From contig CANLND010000016.1 in NCBI GenBank assembly GCA_947492585.1, positions 29,976 to 93,975 on the forward strand: a DNA stretch of 64,000 bases, given 5' to 3'. This document shows positions 36,255-46,412 of this stretch, one piece after another. How positions within the stretch are numbered: position 1 is the stretch's first letter; every line of letters starts with the position of its first letter. This stretch comes from an uncultured Paracoccaceae bacterium. GTDB taxonomy: Bacteria > Pseudomonadota > Alphaproteobacteria > Rhodobacterales > Rhodobacteraceae. The position numbers were made by a program, and so were the translations under genes. The notes under the pieces are model-generated. The model made no database searches. It saw nothing but the letters and a program-made list of their open reading frames with translations, and was not told the origin of the DNA.

Positions 36255-37151
36255 TTAATTATGGATGTGCTTTCGGATATGAGCTGGCGTTAGGCCGACG
36301 TGCTTTTGGAAGACACTGGTCATATGCGACTGGCTAGAAAATCCGACCTCTAATGCCACTATTGCAAGCGGCAGCGTCGTACGTTCGAGCAAACGCCGGG
36401 CGTTTGCGACGCGTCGTTCCAGAACATAGCGATGCGGGCTTGTTCCTGTCGCTGCCTTGAACGCGCGGGTGAAATGAAAGACTGACAGGCCCGCCAGCGC
36501 GGCCAATGTTGCGGCGGAAAGATCACCACACATGTCTTCTTCGATATAATTTACAACCAGAGACAACCGGGTGTCGTCGAGACCAGTAATTCTCTCGTTG
36601 GCATCCCAATTTGCAACCGTGCGCAGCAGTTCAGTCATCACCATGACACCGATGGCATCCGCCAACTGCTGCCCTGCTGAGACGTCATTCAACGTGCGAT
36701 AACGGATCATCTGCGCCAACGGCAATAGATTGGGGGAGGTCAGGCCATCAAGCACCTGATTAAACTGAACTTCGGCCTCTTTGCCAAATTCCGATGCGAT
36801 TTCCTCCCGGTAGGATTTGGATACGCAAATCATGGGAAAGGAGCTGTTTGTCGTCACCACCGAATGCACGCTCGCCCCCTGCGGATACACATAGGCGCGC
36901 CCCGGTTGGATTTTCAGTTCGGTTATGCGGTCCGTGTCCCAGGCTTTGTACCCTTCCACCGGACCAAGGCTTAAACAGATCGCATCAAAGTCTGTGGTTG
37001 CGTTCAGCTCATAGGGTGCATCTGTGATGTCCAGCACCATGATATCTTTGGATTGGATCTGGCGCAGCGGTGTAGCGATGTTGGAAATCCAATCGGTCAT
37101 GTTTTCATGAACCGGTAATTCGCGTGGTGAGTGAGTGAACTTTGGCATCAA
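36255..37151 (-). CDS. AraC family transcriptional regulator
   Basis: The 298-residue regulator has a variable N-terminal sensor part and the C-terminal double HTH (about residues 195-295): LSAATLAALAGLSVFHFTRAFK and the second helix pair LPLAIVALEVGFSSQSHMTSVFQKHVGLTPAHIRK. This is the AraC/XylS DNA-binding domain, of the subgroup with RR..AR..L. No target gene is obvious nearby. The ATG at 37151 is followed by a second ATG; both give a plausible N-terminus. Confidence 0.9.
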   Translation of the reverse strand: MMPKFTHSPRELPVHENMTDWISNIATPLRQIQSKDIMVLDITDAPYELNATTDFDAICLSLGPVEGYKAWDTDRITELKIQPGRAYVYPQGASVHSVVTTNSSFPMICVSKSYREEIASEFGKEAEVQFNQVLDGLTSPNLLPLAQMIRYRTLNDVSAGQQLADAIGVMVMTELLRTVANWDANERITGLDDTRLSLVVNYIEEDMCGDLSAATLAALAGLSVFHFTRAFKAATGTSPHRYVLERRVANARRLLERTTLPLAIVALEVGFSSQSHMTSVFQKHVGLTPAHIRKHIHN

Positions 37152-37250
37152 CTTGGGCTCGCTTTTGCTAAAGAAACCTGTCGCCGTTAAGTCATCATAA
37201 CACAGTTATGTCTGATGAGCCGAAAACTGCCCATACCGCGGAGACGAACA

Positions 37251-37280
37251 AAAACGCCTCGGGTCTCCCCGAGGCGTTTT
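37251..37280. terminator. Bidirectional terminator of pyrG
   Basis: AAAACGCCTCGGG (37251-37263) pairs perfectly with CCCGAGGCGTTTT (37268-37280) and has A- and T-tracts on its two sides. It follows the pyrG stop on the minus strand. Confidence 0.92.
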
Positions 37281-37307
37281 TTGTTTGTTTCTAATCTGTC
37301 AGTGGTC

Positions 37308-38951
37308 TCAGACCAAACGCGAGGCGTTTTTGGCTGCGCGGACAAAGTCTTTGAACAGCGGGTGCGGCTCAAACGGCTTTGATTTCAGCTCGGGGTGGAA
37401 CTGGACGCCAATGAACCACGGGTGATCTGTCCATTCCACGATCTCGGGCAGAGAGCCGTCGGGGGACATGCCCGAGAATTTCAGCCCACAGGCTTCCAGT
37501 TTCTCGCGGTAGGCGATGTCGACCTCATAGCGATGGCGGTGACGTTCTTCGATCTCGGTTGCGCCATAGGCTTGAGCCACGCGGGAGCCTTCGGTCAGGG
37601 TTGCATCATAGGCCCCCAGACGCATGGTGCCGCCTTTGTCATCGCCGACCTTGCGCTCTACCTTGTGGTTGCCCTGCACCCATTCTTTTAGGTGATAAAC
37701 AACGGGTTCAAAGCGTTTTTTGCCCGCCTCGTGGTCGAATTCCTCTGAGCCCGCCTCGGTGATGCCGGCGACGTTACGCGCGGCTTCGATCACGGCCATT
37801 TGCATGCCAAGGCAGATGCCCAGATAGGGCACATTGTTTTCGCGGGCATATTGCGCCGCTTTGATCTTACCTTCGGTGCCACGTTCGCCAAAGCCGCCGG
37901 GCACCAGAATGGCGTGGTAGCCTTGCAGGTATGGCGCGGCGTCTTCTTTATCAAACAGCTCAGCATCGACCCATTCGATGCGGACCTTGACGCGGTTGGC
38001 CATGCCACCGTGGGTCAGCGCTTCGGCGATGGATTTATAGGCGTCTTCCAGCTGGGTGTATTTGCCCACAATGGCCACGCGCACTTCACCCTCGGGGTTG
38101 TAGATGCGGTCGGCGACGTCTTCCCAGGTGGCCAGCGCGGGTTTTGGGGCAGGGGTGATGCCAAAGGCATCCAGAACCGCCTGATCCAGACCTTCGCGGT
38201 GATAGGCCAGCGGGGCCTCGTAGATGGATTTCAGATCCTGCGCGGCAATCACACTGTCAGGGCGTACGTTGCAGAACAGCGCCAGCTTTTCGCGCTCTTT
38301 CTTGGGGATGGGACCTTCAGAACGGCAGACCAGAATGTCGGGTGCAAGACCAATAGAGCGCAGCTCTTTGACTGAGTGCTGGGTCGGTTTGGTTTTCAGC
38401 TCGCCAGAGGCTTTGATGTAAGGCAGCAGCGTCAGGTGCATAAACAGGCACTGACCGCGCGGCTTGTCCTGAGCAAATTGGCGGATCGCTTCAAAGAAGG
38501 GCAGACCTTCGATGTCGCCAACTGTGCCGCCGATTTCGCACAGCATGAAATCCACTTCGTCTTCGCCGATCGAGATGAAGTCTTTGATTTCATTGGTGAC
38601 ATGCGGGATCACCTGAATGGTTTTACCCAGATAGTCGCCGCGCCGCTCTTTTTCCAACACGTTGGTATAGATACGGCCAGATGAAACGGAATCCGTCTTG
38701 CGGGCGGGAACACCCGTGAAACGTTCATAGTGGCCCAGATCCAGATCGGTCTCGGCCCCGTCGTCGGTCACAAAGACCTCGCCGTGTTCAAACGGGCTCA
38801 TGGTGCCGGGATCGACGTTCAGATATGGATCCAGTTTGCGCAGGCGCACAGAGTAGCCCCGTGCCTGAAGCAAAGCGCCCAGAGCGGCAGATGCCAGCCC
38901 TTTGCCGAGCGAAGAAACCACACCGCCGGTGATAAAGATGAAACGCGCCAT
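37308..38951 (-). CDS. pyrG: CTP synthase
   Basis: The 547-residue enzyme makes CTP from UTP, ATP and glutamine. The synthase domain has [19 protein letters not shown] and the Walker-like and Mg-binding segments ([30 protein letters not shown]); the glutaminase domain has the nucleophile in GICLGMQ and the catalytic His in GVQFHPEL. The length matches PyrG exactly. The start is fixed by the family N-terminus (ATG 38951). secG lies upstream on the same strand, a pairing common in alphaproteobacteria. Confidence 0.97.
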   Translation of the reverse strand: MARFIFITGGVVSSLGKGLASAALGALLQARGYSVRLRKLDPYLNVDPGTMSPFEHGEVFVTDDGAETDLDLGHYERFTGVPARKTDSVSSGRIYTNVLEKERRGDYLGKTIQVIPHVTNEIKDFISIGEDEVDFMLCEIGGTVGDIEGLPFFEAIRQFAQDKPRGQCLFMHLTLLPYIKASGELKTKPTQHSVKELRSIGLAPDILVCRSEGPIPKKEREKLALFCNVRPDSVIAAQDLKSIYEAPLAYHREGLDQAVLDAFGITPAPKPALATWEDVADRIYNPEGEVRVAIVGKYTQLEDAYKSIAEALTHGGMANRVKVRIEWVDAELFDKEDAAPYLQGYHAILVPGGFGERGTEGKIKAAQYARENNVPYLGICLGMQMAVIEAARNVAGITEAGSEEFDHEAGKKRFEPVVYHLKEWVQGNHKVERKVGDDKGGTMRLGAYDATLTEGSRVAQAYGATEIEERHRHRYEVDIAYREKLEACGLKFSGMSPDGSLPEIVEWTDHPWFIGVQFHPELKSKPFEPHPLFKDFVRAAKNASRLV

Positions 38952-39113
38952 GAGTGTTCGGCTGCCCCCGTGAGAGTTGCAAGATTGGAAATGCCCGGTG
39001 GTTAAAAAACCACTGCACCACGGGATTTCAGTATATATGGGATTCGCAACGCATGCGCAAGGGAACCGCAAGATGCTGTTACGGTTCCCGAAATCCAGTC
39101 TAAGTTTAGTAGT

Positions 39114-39479
39114 TTATTCGGCGCTTGGCACCAGCGGAGCGTTATCACCCGCTGCAGGGGGGAGGAAATCACCACCGGCGGGAAGGCCGGGAATCGCAGG
39201 GGCTGACGCCTCACCTGCGGGGATTTCAGCGCCATCAAACACTGAGCTGCCTGCGGATTTCTGCGCCGAGATCACGGTCAGCGTGATCGACGTACAGATA
39301 AAGGCCGCGGCCAAGATCCAGGTCAATTTGCCCAACGCCGTCGCAGCTGCGCGGCCTGAAACAGCGCCACCGCCGCCGCCGCCCATTCCAAGGCCGCCGC
39401 CTTCGGAGCGTTGCAGCAATACGGCTGCGATCAGGCCAAGAGCCAGAAGAAGATGGATGATAAGTACAACGTTTTCCAT
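39114..39479 (-). CDS. secG: Preprotein translocase subunit SecG
   Basis: The 121-residue protein has two helices (VVLIIHLLLALGLIAAVLLQ and LTWILAAAFICTSITLTVIS) joined by the SecG loop RSEGGGLGMGGGGGGAVSGR, then a periplasmic or cytosolic Pro/Ala-rich tail. SecG is the auxiliary SecYEG subunit that assists SecA cycling. ATG 39479 is chosen over the longer upstream frame because the family begins MENVVLI. It is probably cotranscribed with pyrG. Confidence 0.93.
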   Translation of the reverse strand: MENVVLIIHLLLALGLIAAVLLQRSEGGGLGMGGGGGGAVSGRAAATALGKLTWILAAAFICTSITLTVISAQKSAGSSVFDGAEIPAGEASAPAIPGLPAGGDFLPPAAGDNAPLVPSAE

Positions 39480-39599
39480 GGGACCCTGCGGCTGTTGGCT
39501 GAGTATCGGCAGGTATGTAGGCAAGAATGGGCGAGGGGGCAAGGGCGAAATGTATGCATTGCGCTGTCTGGGGCGGAAGTCTTCAAAAGTACCGCGCAT

Positions 39600-40346
39600 T
39601 CATTTGATTTCTATGTGAATATGATCATCATGCCGCGCCGCCCGGCAGCCTTGAAATCCAATCCGGTCTTGGCCCAGATCCAGTTGCGTAACCAAATGGG
39701 GTTCAAGGAAAATTCTGCGAACACTGGGCTGCGCCTGCAGTTGGGTCATCAAGTATCGCGTGCGATTTCCCTCAAGCGCAAGATCGCGCCAATACGGTTG
39801 CAGCACGTCAAAATCCCATCGCAAGCTTGGCCAGACTTTTGGGCAATGAGTACGTCCATCTTCAAAGGCAAAATAACCAACGGGTGAGCGCGTTTGACCC
39901 GGAAGGTAGGTGCCGTCTACATCCTTGTAATAAAGAGCCAGATCCGCTTTTTTGCCGTCGTTATGTGACAGGTGCGGCGGCAATGGGAAGCCGTCTAAAA
40001 AGGGGAAGTTGGCGTCCAGAACCGCGGTAATCGTCCCCGGGTAGGTCTCTGCAACCTGTGAACTCACCGTTTCGAGGGTTTCGCGCAATTGCGGTGTTAC
40101 AAACCGGCGATTTGTTGCGCAATAAAACCACGATTGTACCTGCAATGTGCTGTTCGCCCCACAGGACAGGGCAACTCGACCAAACTGTGGAGCAATCAAC
40201 ACCGCGCTGAAACTTGCTCCGGCATAAAATAGTAAAAAGGCCAAGGTGCGGCGTCTGAACAGGCAGGCCAGCAACCATGCAAGTCCGCCAATCTGAGTTA
40301 AAACGGTCAATCCCAAAAACAGGGAGCCATGAATGAGTATGCGCAT
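39600..40346 (-). CDS. Membrane-anchored MepA/M74-like metallopeptidase
   Basis: From ATG 40346 the protein has 248 residues with two N-terminal hydrophobic segments (about 7-30 and 35-53). The remainder carries H125-x2-H128-x2-G131-x3-D135 (HLSHNDGKKAD), the spacing of the MepA murein endopeptidase motif GHxSHQxGxDxD, and ends with the LAS-type HxH (RHDDHIHIEI, His242 and His244). Together these suggest a zinc-dependent peptidoglycan peptidase facing the periplasm. Four cysteines are present. The family name is not recognised, and the long upstream frame is not coding. Confidence 0.65.
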   Translation of the reverse strand: MRILIHGSLFLGLTVLTQIGGLAWLLACLFRRRTLAFLLFYAGASFSAVLIAPQFGRVALSCGANSTLQVQSWFYCATNRRFVTPQLRETLETVSSQVAETYPGTITAVLDANFPFLDGFPLPPHLSHNDGKKADLALYYKDVDGTYLPGQTRSPVGYFAFEDGRTHCPKVWPSLRWDFDVLQPYWRDLALEGNRTRYLMTQLQAQPSVRRIFLEPHLVTQLDLGQDRIGFQGCRAARHDDHIHIEIK

Positions 40347-40521
40347 TTTGAAAAGTGCCTTTGAAAATTCAGACCGTGCGGGGCAAAACGCCCCGTCCAC
40401 ACCTAACTGAAGCAAAGCAGAACGGGGCAATACAACGCTTTTGTGAATTTTCTGTTCCCTCCCGCACAGCTCTGCCTTATAGGGGCATTGGTTTGAACCA
40501 TGCAGTAATAAAGGACCTGAG

Positions 40522-41817
40522 ATGGCCAATGTAGTGGTAGTCGGCGCCCAATGGGGTGACGAAGGTAAAGGCAAGATCGTAGACTGGCTGAGCGAACGTG
40601 CGGACGTTATCGCGCGCTTCCAGGGTGGCCACAATGCGGGCCATACGCTCGTCATCGGCGAGACAGTCTATAAACTGCACGCATTGCCATCCGGCGTTGT
40701 GCGCGGTGGCAAGTTGTCGGTCATCGGCAACGGCGTGGTTCTGGATCCATGGCACTTGATGAAAGAAATCGCCACCATCCGCGGGCAGGGCGTAGATATC
40801 ACGCCTGAAACCCTGATGGTTGCAGAAAACACCCCGCTGATCCTGCCGTTCCACGGCGAATTGGATCGCGCCCGTGAAGAAGCGGCCTCCAAAGGTACCA
40901 AAATCGGCACCACAGGTCGTGGTATCGGCCCGTGTTATGAAGACAAAGTGGGCCGCCGTGCGATCCGCGTTGCCGATTTGGCTGACGAGGCAACGCTGGA
41001 AGCCCGTGTTGACCGTGCGCTACAGCACCATGATCCGCTGCGCAAAGGTCTGGGCATCGACCCGATCGACCGTGATGCGTTGATTGCGCAGCTGAAAGAG
41101 ATTGCTGGCGAACTGTTGCCCTATGCGGCACCGGTTTGGAAAGTGTTGAATGAAAAGCGCAAAGCGGGCAAACGGATCCTGTTTGAAGGGGCGCAAGGCG
41201 CGCTGTTGGACATTGATTTCGGCACCTATCCTTTTGTGACCTCGTCCAATGTGATCGCAGGTCAGGCGGCAACCGGTGTTGGCATTGGTCCCGGTTCCAT
41301 CGATTATGTTCTGGGCATCGTAAAAGCCTACACCACACGCGTCGGCGAAGGCCCGTTCCCAACAGAGCTGGACGATGAAGACGGCAACCGCTTGGGCACC
41401 CGTGGCCATGAGTTTGGCACCACAACTGGCCGCAAGCGCCGCTGTGGCTGGTTTGACGCCTGTCTGGTGCGCCAGACCTGCGCAACCTCCGGCATCACCG
41501 GTATCTCGCTGACCAAACTGGACGTGCTGGACGGGTTTGAAACCCTAAAGATCTGCACCGGTTACGATCTGGATGGCGAACGTCTGGATTATTTGCCGAC
41601 TGCGGCAGACCAGCAGGCCCGCTGTACGCCGATCTACGAAGAAATGCCCGGCTGGTCCGAAAGCACGGAAGGCGCGCGCAGCTGGAATGATCTGCCCGCC
41701 AATGCGATCAAATACGTAAAGCGCATTGAAGAGCTGATTGATTGCCCAGTTGCCCTTTTGTCCACCAGCCCTGAGCGGGATGACACCATTTTGGTGACTG
41801 ATCCCTTTGCTGACTGA
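40522..41817 (+). CDS. purA: Adenylosuccinate synthetase
   Basis: The 431-residue enzyme converts IMP and aspartate to adenylosuccinate with GTP. The catalytic Asp13 ([16 protein letters not shown]) and His41 (GGHNAGHT) are at canonical positions; [16 protein letters not shown] and the C-terminal [21 protein letters not shown] are present. The stop overlaps the DUF2842 start (TGATG). Confidence 0.97.
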   Translation: MANVVVVGAQWGDEGKGKIVDWLSERADVIARFQGGHNAGHTLVIGETVYKLHALPSGVVRGGKLSVIGNGVVLDPWHLMKEIATIRGQGVDITPETLMVAENTPLILPFHGELDRAREEAASKGTKIGTTGRGIGPCYEDKVGRRAIRVADLADEATLEARVDRALQHHDPLRKGLGIDPIDRDALIAQLKEIAGELLPYAAPVWKVLNEKRKAGKRILFEGAQGALLDIDFGTYPFVTSSNVIAGQAATGVGIGPGSIDYVLGIVKAYTTRVGEGPFPTELDDEDGNRLGTRGHEFGTTTGRKRRCGWFDACLVRQTCATSGITGISLTKLDVLDGFETLKICTGYDLDGERLDYLPTAADQQARCTPIYEEMPGWSESTEGARSWNDLPANAIKYVKRIEELIDCPVALLSTSPERDDTILVTDPFAD

Positions 41818-42044
41818 TGTCTGAGGGCTTGAGCTATAAGGCGCGGCGGCGTTGGTCTCTGGTGATCCTACTTGTAGGGTTGCCAGTGTATATCGTCGCG
41901 GCGCTCAATCTGATTGCTCTGTTTGAGCGACCACATATCCTTGTCGAAGTGGCGATCTATACCGGGCTTGGCGTTCTTTGGGCGTTTCCGTTCAAATTTG
42001 TCTTCAAAGGTGTAGGCAAGGAAGATCCAGATCAGGATGTTTGA
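41817..42044 (+). CDS. DUF2842 family small membrane protein
   Basis: The 75-residue protein begins YKARRRWSLVILLVGLPVYI and has a second helix around HILVEVAIYTGLGVLWAFPF followed by KFVFKGVGKEDP. This is the DUF2842 pattern of alphaproteobacteria. The ATG shares its A with the purA stop, so the genes are translationally coupled. Function unknown. Confidence 0.85.
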   Translation: MSEGLSYKARRRWSLVILLVGLPVYIVAALNLIALFERPHILVEVAIYTGLGVLWAFPFKFVFKGVGKEDPDQDV

Positions 42045-42126
42045 TGCGGGGAGGGGGCTTTGCTCCCTCTCAGCCTGACGCGACGGCGCATCTGCGGATT
42101 TTGATAAGAAATGACACTTAGGTTCA

Positions 42127-42164
42127 ACGTAAAACGGCGGCTCGATGGAGCCGCCGTTTTACGT
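42127..42164. terminator. Bidirectional terminator, 17-bp perfect stem
   Basis: Arms 42127-42143 and 42148-42164 pair without mismatch around GATG. The AAAACGG/CCGTTTT core gives T-tracts on both strands, serving DUF2842 (+) and the 675-residue gene (-). Confidence 0.93.
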
Positions 42165-42182
42165 GTGTGCACTGCATTTCTA

Positions 42183-44210
42183 TTAGCCCGCGGCGCTTGT
42201 TCCGGGTTGAAAGCCGATATGTTCCGCGGCTGAGAAACGACCGTTTTCGGCGCGCGCGATTTTACCTTCGCGCAGCAGCTGGCCAAACGAACGCAGGCCG
42301 TCTTCGCGATTGAAGTCACTGCCAGCAGCCCGCAGTTTGTTCATCAAATCGGGGCGGGAGAACACGGGTTTACCCTCAACAAAGCTGAGGTACGAGGCCG
42401 CAGCTTCAAGCATTTCTTGCAATTCAACCGCACCGGTTTCACGTGCGTAGCTGGCAAAGCCGCCTTCATCCGAAGAGGCTTCTGGGGGGACCATGGTGGA
42501 TCGCACGCGACGCGGGCGCACAGGTGTGGTGGCCTGCGGTTTTTCAGTTTCGTCGATCCGTTGTTCGGCGACCAGTTTCAGCGGCGCCGGACGGTTTTGC
42601 TCGCCCGCTGTGCGGTTGGTCTTGCGTTTGGCAACCGGGCGACGTGGCTGAACCACACTCGCCAAATCCTTGCGGTATTCTTCGGCGTCATCCGAGGCCG
42701 TCTGTCCGGCGGCGCGATCCTCATGGGCGGCTGCGACAGCGGCACGCATGTGGCCGTAGGTTTCACGTGACGAGCTGGTTTCGGGATCGTCCAGTTTTTC
42801 GTCCGCAGCATCCATCAGCCGCGACACATCGCTTTCTGCAGTCTGGGTGTCAGCGATGGGGCGTCGGGGTGTGGGTTTTGCCGCGGGTGGCGTATCCGTT
42901 TGGGCGGCGGCCAGCAATTCGGCCTCTACTGCTGCAAGTTCACTGCGCAGGTCTGCTTCATCCTCGGCGCTCAGCGAGGAAGCAGGATGCGAAATCTCAG
43001 GCATTGCCGGTTCTTGAGGTTCTTCAACAACTGGCGCGGGGTCTGGGCTTGGTGTTGCTGCGGTGGGTTCCAGATCGCCCTGGGCGACGGCTTCGTCAAC
43101 TGCGGCACGTTTGACCCGAATCAGGCGACGACGTCGTGGAGGTGCCGGAGGCGCAGCCGGGGCTGTGTCTTCGGTGTCGAACAGGTTCTCTTCCTCATCG
43201 GCAGGCGTCTCTGGCGCTGCTGCGGCAGGGGTGTCGAGCTGCTGCAAAGCGCTGGAAATTGTAGCGTCATCTTCGTCTGCGATCGTGTCGATAGGATCTT
43301 CTTCGGTCACATCGTCAGGCTGCGCATCGGCGTGTTGGTCTTCGGAAAAATCTTGGGTTGGCGTCCGCGACACGACGGCGCGGATGCGCTGCAATTTTGC
43401 GGCGATGCTTTCGGACGTCGAGCGTGGTTTTGCATCCACCGCTGCGGGCTCTTCTTTTTCTGGTGTGTCCTTGGATTGCGACACCAGTTTCGCAACCGCG
43501 TCATCAACTTCATTGGTGGCAAACAGCGCGTCGTCGTCCTCATCCGCAAACGAGGTGTCGCTGTCTGCAAAAAAGGCTGCAGCGGTTTCGCTGTCTGCGG
43601 GCAAAGCGCTGTCCAGCAAAGGTGCATGTTCAGGGGGCGCGATCACTGGCGCCTCGTCAACCAAGACCTCTTCGACAATGGCCTCGTCCGGGGTTTCGGC
43701 GATCTCTTCTGTAACCTCGGCGATCTCGTCTGCCAGCTCGGCGTTGACACTTGGCTCGACGACGTCAGCCTGCATTTGTTCTGCGTCACTGTCATCGACA
43801 GGGGGCTCAGTAATTTCGGGAGTCTCGGTCAGTGTTTCCAGTTCAGGCGCGGGAGCGGCCACTGGCGCGGCGGCGGTTTCTGCGGTCGGAGTTTCGACCA
43901 GTTCGGGCTCCGCAACGGGTGCAGCGACCGGGGCGGCATCCGCAGGAGGTGTCAGGCTGGCGGCACGCAGGTGCACGCCCTGATCGCTGGTGTGGGCTTC
44001 GACCTGACGGGCGATTTCTCGCTGCGCAATACGGGCCAGCATATCCGCATCGGGTTGCGGGGGCTCGGCGCCAAAATATCTGTCGTCCGCAGCAAGGTCG
44101 CGAAAATATTCGGCAATGACTTTCATGGTGCCAAAGGAATCTTCGAACCCTTCTAGGGTGCACGAAAAGGTTCCATAAGAAACCGTGAGTACTTTGTTGT
44201 TCTGTACCAT
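42183..44210 (-). CDS. Large acidic, mostly disordered protein conserved in Rhodobacterales
   Basis: The 675-residue protein has a conserved N-terminal domain (about 1-70: VLTVSYGTFSCTLEGFEDSF, TMKVIAEYFRDLAADDRYFG) and a conserved C-terminal domain (about 590-675: YLSFVEGKPVFSRPDLMNKL, FNREDGLRSFGQLLREGKIA). In between are about 500 Ala/Pro/Glu/Thr-rich acidic residues with basic patches (RRRRLIRVKRAAVDEA). Some databases call relatives CheA-like, for which no domain is visible here. It might be a scaffold linking two small folded ends. It is monocistronic, divergent from the thiamine gene. Confidence 0.85.
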   Translation of the reverse strand: MVQNNKVLTVSYGTFSCTLEGFEDSFGTMKVIAEYFRDLAADDRYFGAEPPQPDADMLARIAQREIARQVEAHTSDQGVHLRAASLTPPADAAPVAAPVAEPELVETPTAETAAAPVAAPAPELETLTETPEITEPPVDDSDAEQMQADVVEPSVNAELADEIAEVTEEIAETPDEAIVEEVLVDEAPVIAPPEHAPLLDSALPADSETAAAFFADSDTSFADEDDDALFATNEVDDAVAKLVSQSKDTPEKEEPAAVDAKPRSTSESIAAKLQRIRAVVSRTPTQDFSEDQHADAQPDDVTEEDPIDTIADEDDATISSALQQLDTPAAAAPETPADEEENLFDTEDTAPAAPPAPPRRRRLIRVKRAAVDEAVAQGDLEPTAATPSPDPAPVVEEPQEPAMPEISHPASSLSAEDEADLRSELAAVEAELLAAAQTDTPPAAKPTPRRPIADTQTAESDVSRLMDAADEKLDDPETSSSRETYGHMRAAVAAAHEDRAAGQTASDDAEEYRKDLASVVQPRRPVAKRKTNRTAGEQNRPAPLKLVAEQRIDETEKPQATTPVRPRRVRSTMVPPEASSDEGGFASYARETGAVELQEMLEAAASYLSFVEGKPVFSRPDLMNKLRAAGSDFNREDGLRSFGQLLREGKIARAENGRFSAAEHIGFQPGTSAAG

Positions 44211-44347
44211 TGTTCAGCCCGTCCTCGCTGCCGTCGTCTTGTTCATCATATTGGTCAGAACGACAAATTATGCTCGAATCCGTGCAATTGTTCGTATCTT
44301 TTTGTGTTCAGATTGTGGCCCACCCGAATTTCTGTAAGAAAACGCGT

Positions 44348-45013
44348 ATGAAACACCTGATTGTTGAACAAAACCAGCCTGTGACGCTGGTGGGCGGTGG
44401 AGAGCTCAGTGCTGCGGATCTAAAGATGGCCCGCGCAGTTGCGCCTTTTGTCGTTGCGGCCGACAGTGGGGCGGATCAGGCATTGGCGCAAGGGGTAGTC
44501 CCGGATCTGGCCATTGGGGATTTTGATTCCATCAGTGACACAACCCGCGCGCGTCTTGGCGCGGAACGTCTGTTCCACATTGCCGAACAGGACAGCACCG
44601 ATTTTGATAAAGCACTGCGTCACATCCGTGCGCCGTTGGTGGTAGCTGTGGGTTTTTTGGGCGCGCGTTTGGATCATCAGCTGGCGGCGCTGCACACGTT
44701 GATGCAGCCTCATCCCAGCCCCTGTGTTCTGGTTGGTGCACATGAAATTTTGTTGCATTTGCAGGGGGCGCTTGATGTGCCCTGCGAGACGGGCGAACCT
44801 GTGTCACTGTTTCCGCTGCAAGAGGTCACTGGACGGTCAACAGGTTTGACATGGCCGCTTGATGGGCTGACCTTTCATCCGATGCGCCAGATTGGAACAT
44901 CCAACCAGGCCGAAGGGCCGATCCGCCTGATAACAGATGGTCCGGGGATGATTGTTGTGCTGCAAAAACGGCATTTGGCCCCCGTGATGGCACAGCTCCG
45001 CGCGGCCCTCTAA
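44348..45013 (+). CDS. Thiamine diphosphokinase
   Basis: From ATG 44348 the protein has 221 residues: FVVAADSGADQAL, LAIGDFDSIS, QDSTDFDKALRHI (the DxTD motif) and VVAVGFLGARLDHQLAALHTL (GxRxDH). It makes thiamine diphosphate from thiamine and ATP. The C-terminal thiamine-binding half has TWPLDGLTF. The open frame to 44210 is upstream sequence. No TPP riboswitch was seen. Confidence 0.92.
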   Translation: MKHLIVEQNQPVTLVGGGELSAADLKMARAVAPFVVAADSGADQALAQGVVPDLAIGDFDSISDTTRARLGAERLFHIAEQDSTDFDKALRHIRAPLVVAVGFLGARLDHQLAALHTLMQPHPSPCVLVGAHEILLHLQGALDVPCETGEPVSLFPLQEVTGRSTGLTWPLDGLTFHPMRQIGTSNQAEGPIRLITDGPGMIVVLQKRHLAPVMAQLRAAL

Positions 45014-45038
45014 GAGGGCACGCGGAGCTCGTGTGACA

Positions 45039-46412
45039 TTAGCAGTTCGGGACGTTTACAGCCAACCCGCCCAAGGAGGTCTCTTTGTACTTCTCGTGCA
45101 TATCGATACCGGTTTGGCGCATGGTTTCGATGACCGCATCCAGAGGCACAAAATGGTGGCCGTCGCCGCGTAAGGCCAGCGAGGCCGCCGAGACGGCTTT
45201 GATTGCGCCCAGACCGTTGCGTTCGATGCACGGTACCTGCACCAGACCTTTGACCGGATCACAGGTCATGCCCAGATGGTGTTCCAGCGCAATTTCAGCT
45301 GCGTTCTCAACTTGTTCCGGGGTGCCGCCCATAACGGCGCACAGACCTGCCGCCGCCATGGCCGAGGCTGATCCTACCTCAGCCTGACACCCGGCTTCGG
45401 CCCCTGAAATGGAGGCGTTGAATTTCACCAGGCCGCCAATTGCGGCGGCGGTCAGCAGGAAGTCTTCGACATGGGTTTCTGAGGCGCCGGGTACGTGATC
45501 CAGATAATAGCGTACAACCGCAGGTAAAACCCCGGCCGCGCCATTGGTCGGCGACGTCACAACCTGTCCACCGGCAGCGTTTTCCTCGTTCACCGCCATG
45601 GCGTAAACGCTCATCCAGTCATTGATGGTATGCGGGGCTGTCAGATTCATACCGCGTTCTGCGATCAGCTGGTCATAAATCCCTTTTGCACGGCGGCGGA
45701 CGTTTAACCCACCGGGCAAGATGCCGTCGCGTTCAATGCCGCGATTGATGCAGTCGTTCATCACCTGCCAGATGCGCGCGGTGCCTTTGTTCAGACTCTC
45801 GCTGCAGCCCCGCGAAATTTCGTTGGCGCGCTTCATGTCAGCAATGCTTTTGCCGCTTTTACCGGCCATCTCCAGCATTTCGACGGCTGATTTAAACGGG
45901 TAGGGCACTGGCGCACCTTCGTCGGTCGCTTTGCCCGAGGCCAGCTCTTCTTCGGTCAGGACAAAACCGCCGCCGATAGAGTAGAACACCTGCCGCAGGA
46001 TCACGTCGCCTTGCGCGTCTGTCGCCATCAAAACCATGCCGTTGGCGTGGCCGGGCAGTGTCTCGTCATAGTCAAAAATCATGTCGGCCTTGGGATCAAA
46101 CCGCAGCTCTGGCAGCCCGGCTGGCTGCATCAGCTGGGTACGGTTTAGCTCCGCCAGAAACGCCTCAGCTTTTGCGTCATCGTAGGTGTCGGGCAGAAAT
46201 CCACCCAAGCCTAAGATGGTGGCACGGTCCGTGGCATGGCCCACCCCGGTAAATGCCAGTGATCCGTGCAACGACGCGCGCAGGCCCGCAAATTCAAACG
46301 GGGAGGCGCGCATCATATCCAAAAAGCGCGCAGCGGCGACCATAGGGCCCATGGTATGCGAAGAAGACGGGCCAATGCCCACTTTGAACATGTCAAAAAC
46401 GGAGAGGAACAT
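45039..46412 (-). CDS. sdaA: L-serine ammonia-lyase (iron-sulfur type)
   Basis: The 457-residue single-chain enzyme deaminates serine to pyruvate. SSSHTMGPM lies near the start of the beta domain; the alpha domain has [13 protein letters not shown] and the cysteines expected to hold the [4Fe-4S] cluster ([35 protein letters not shown]). The C-terminal NVPNC Cys is typical, as its tail enters the active site. The ATG at 46412 overlaps the TGA of the upstream GST gene by one base. Confidence 0.95.
   Translation of the reverse strand: MFLSVFDMFKVGIGPSSSHTMGPMVAAARFLDMMRASPFEFAGLRASLHGSLAFTGVGHATDRATILGLGGFLPDTYDDAKAEAFLAELNRTQLMQPAGLPELRFDPKADMIFDYDETLPGHANGMVLMATDAQGDVILRQVFYSIGGGFVLTEEELASGKATDEGAPVPYPFKSAVEMLEMAGKSGKSIADMKRANEISRGCSESLNKGTARIWQVMNDCINRGIERDGILPGGLNVRRRAKGIYDQLIAERGMNLTAPHTINDWMSVYAMAVNEENAAGGQVVTSPTNGAAGVLPAVVRYYLDHVPGASETHVEDFLLTAAAIGGLVKFNASISGAEAGCQAEVGSASAMAAAGLCAVMGGTPEQVENAAEIALEHHLGMTCDPVKGLVQVPCIERNGLGAIKAVSAASLALRGDGHHFVPLDAVIETMRQTGIDMHEKYKETSLGGLAVNVPNC

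Noticed and set aside
40799..41485. 228-residue minus-strand ORF within purA
   Set aside because: Antisense shadow of a highly conserved gene; no motif.
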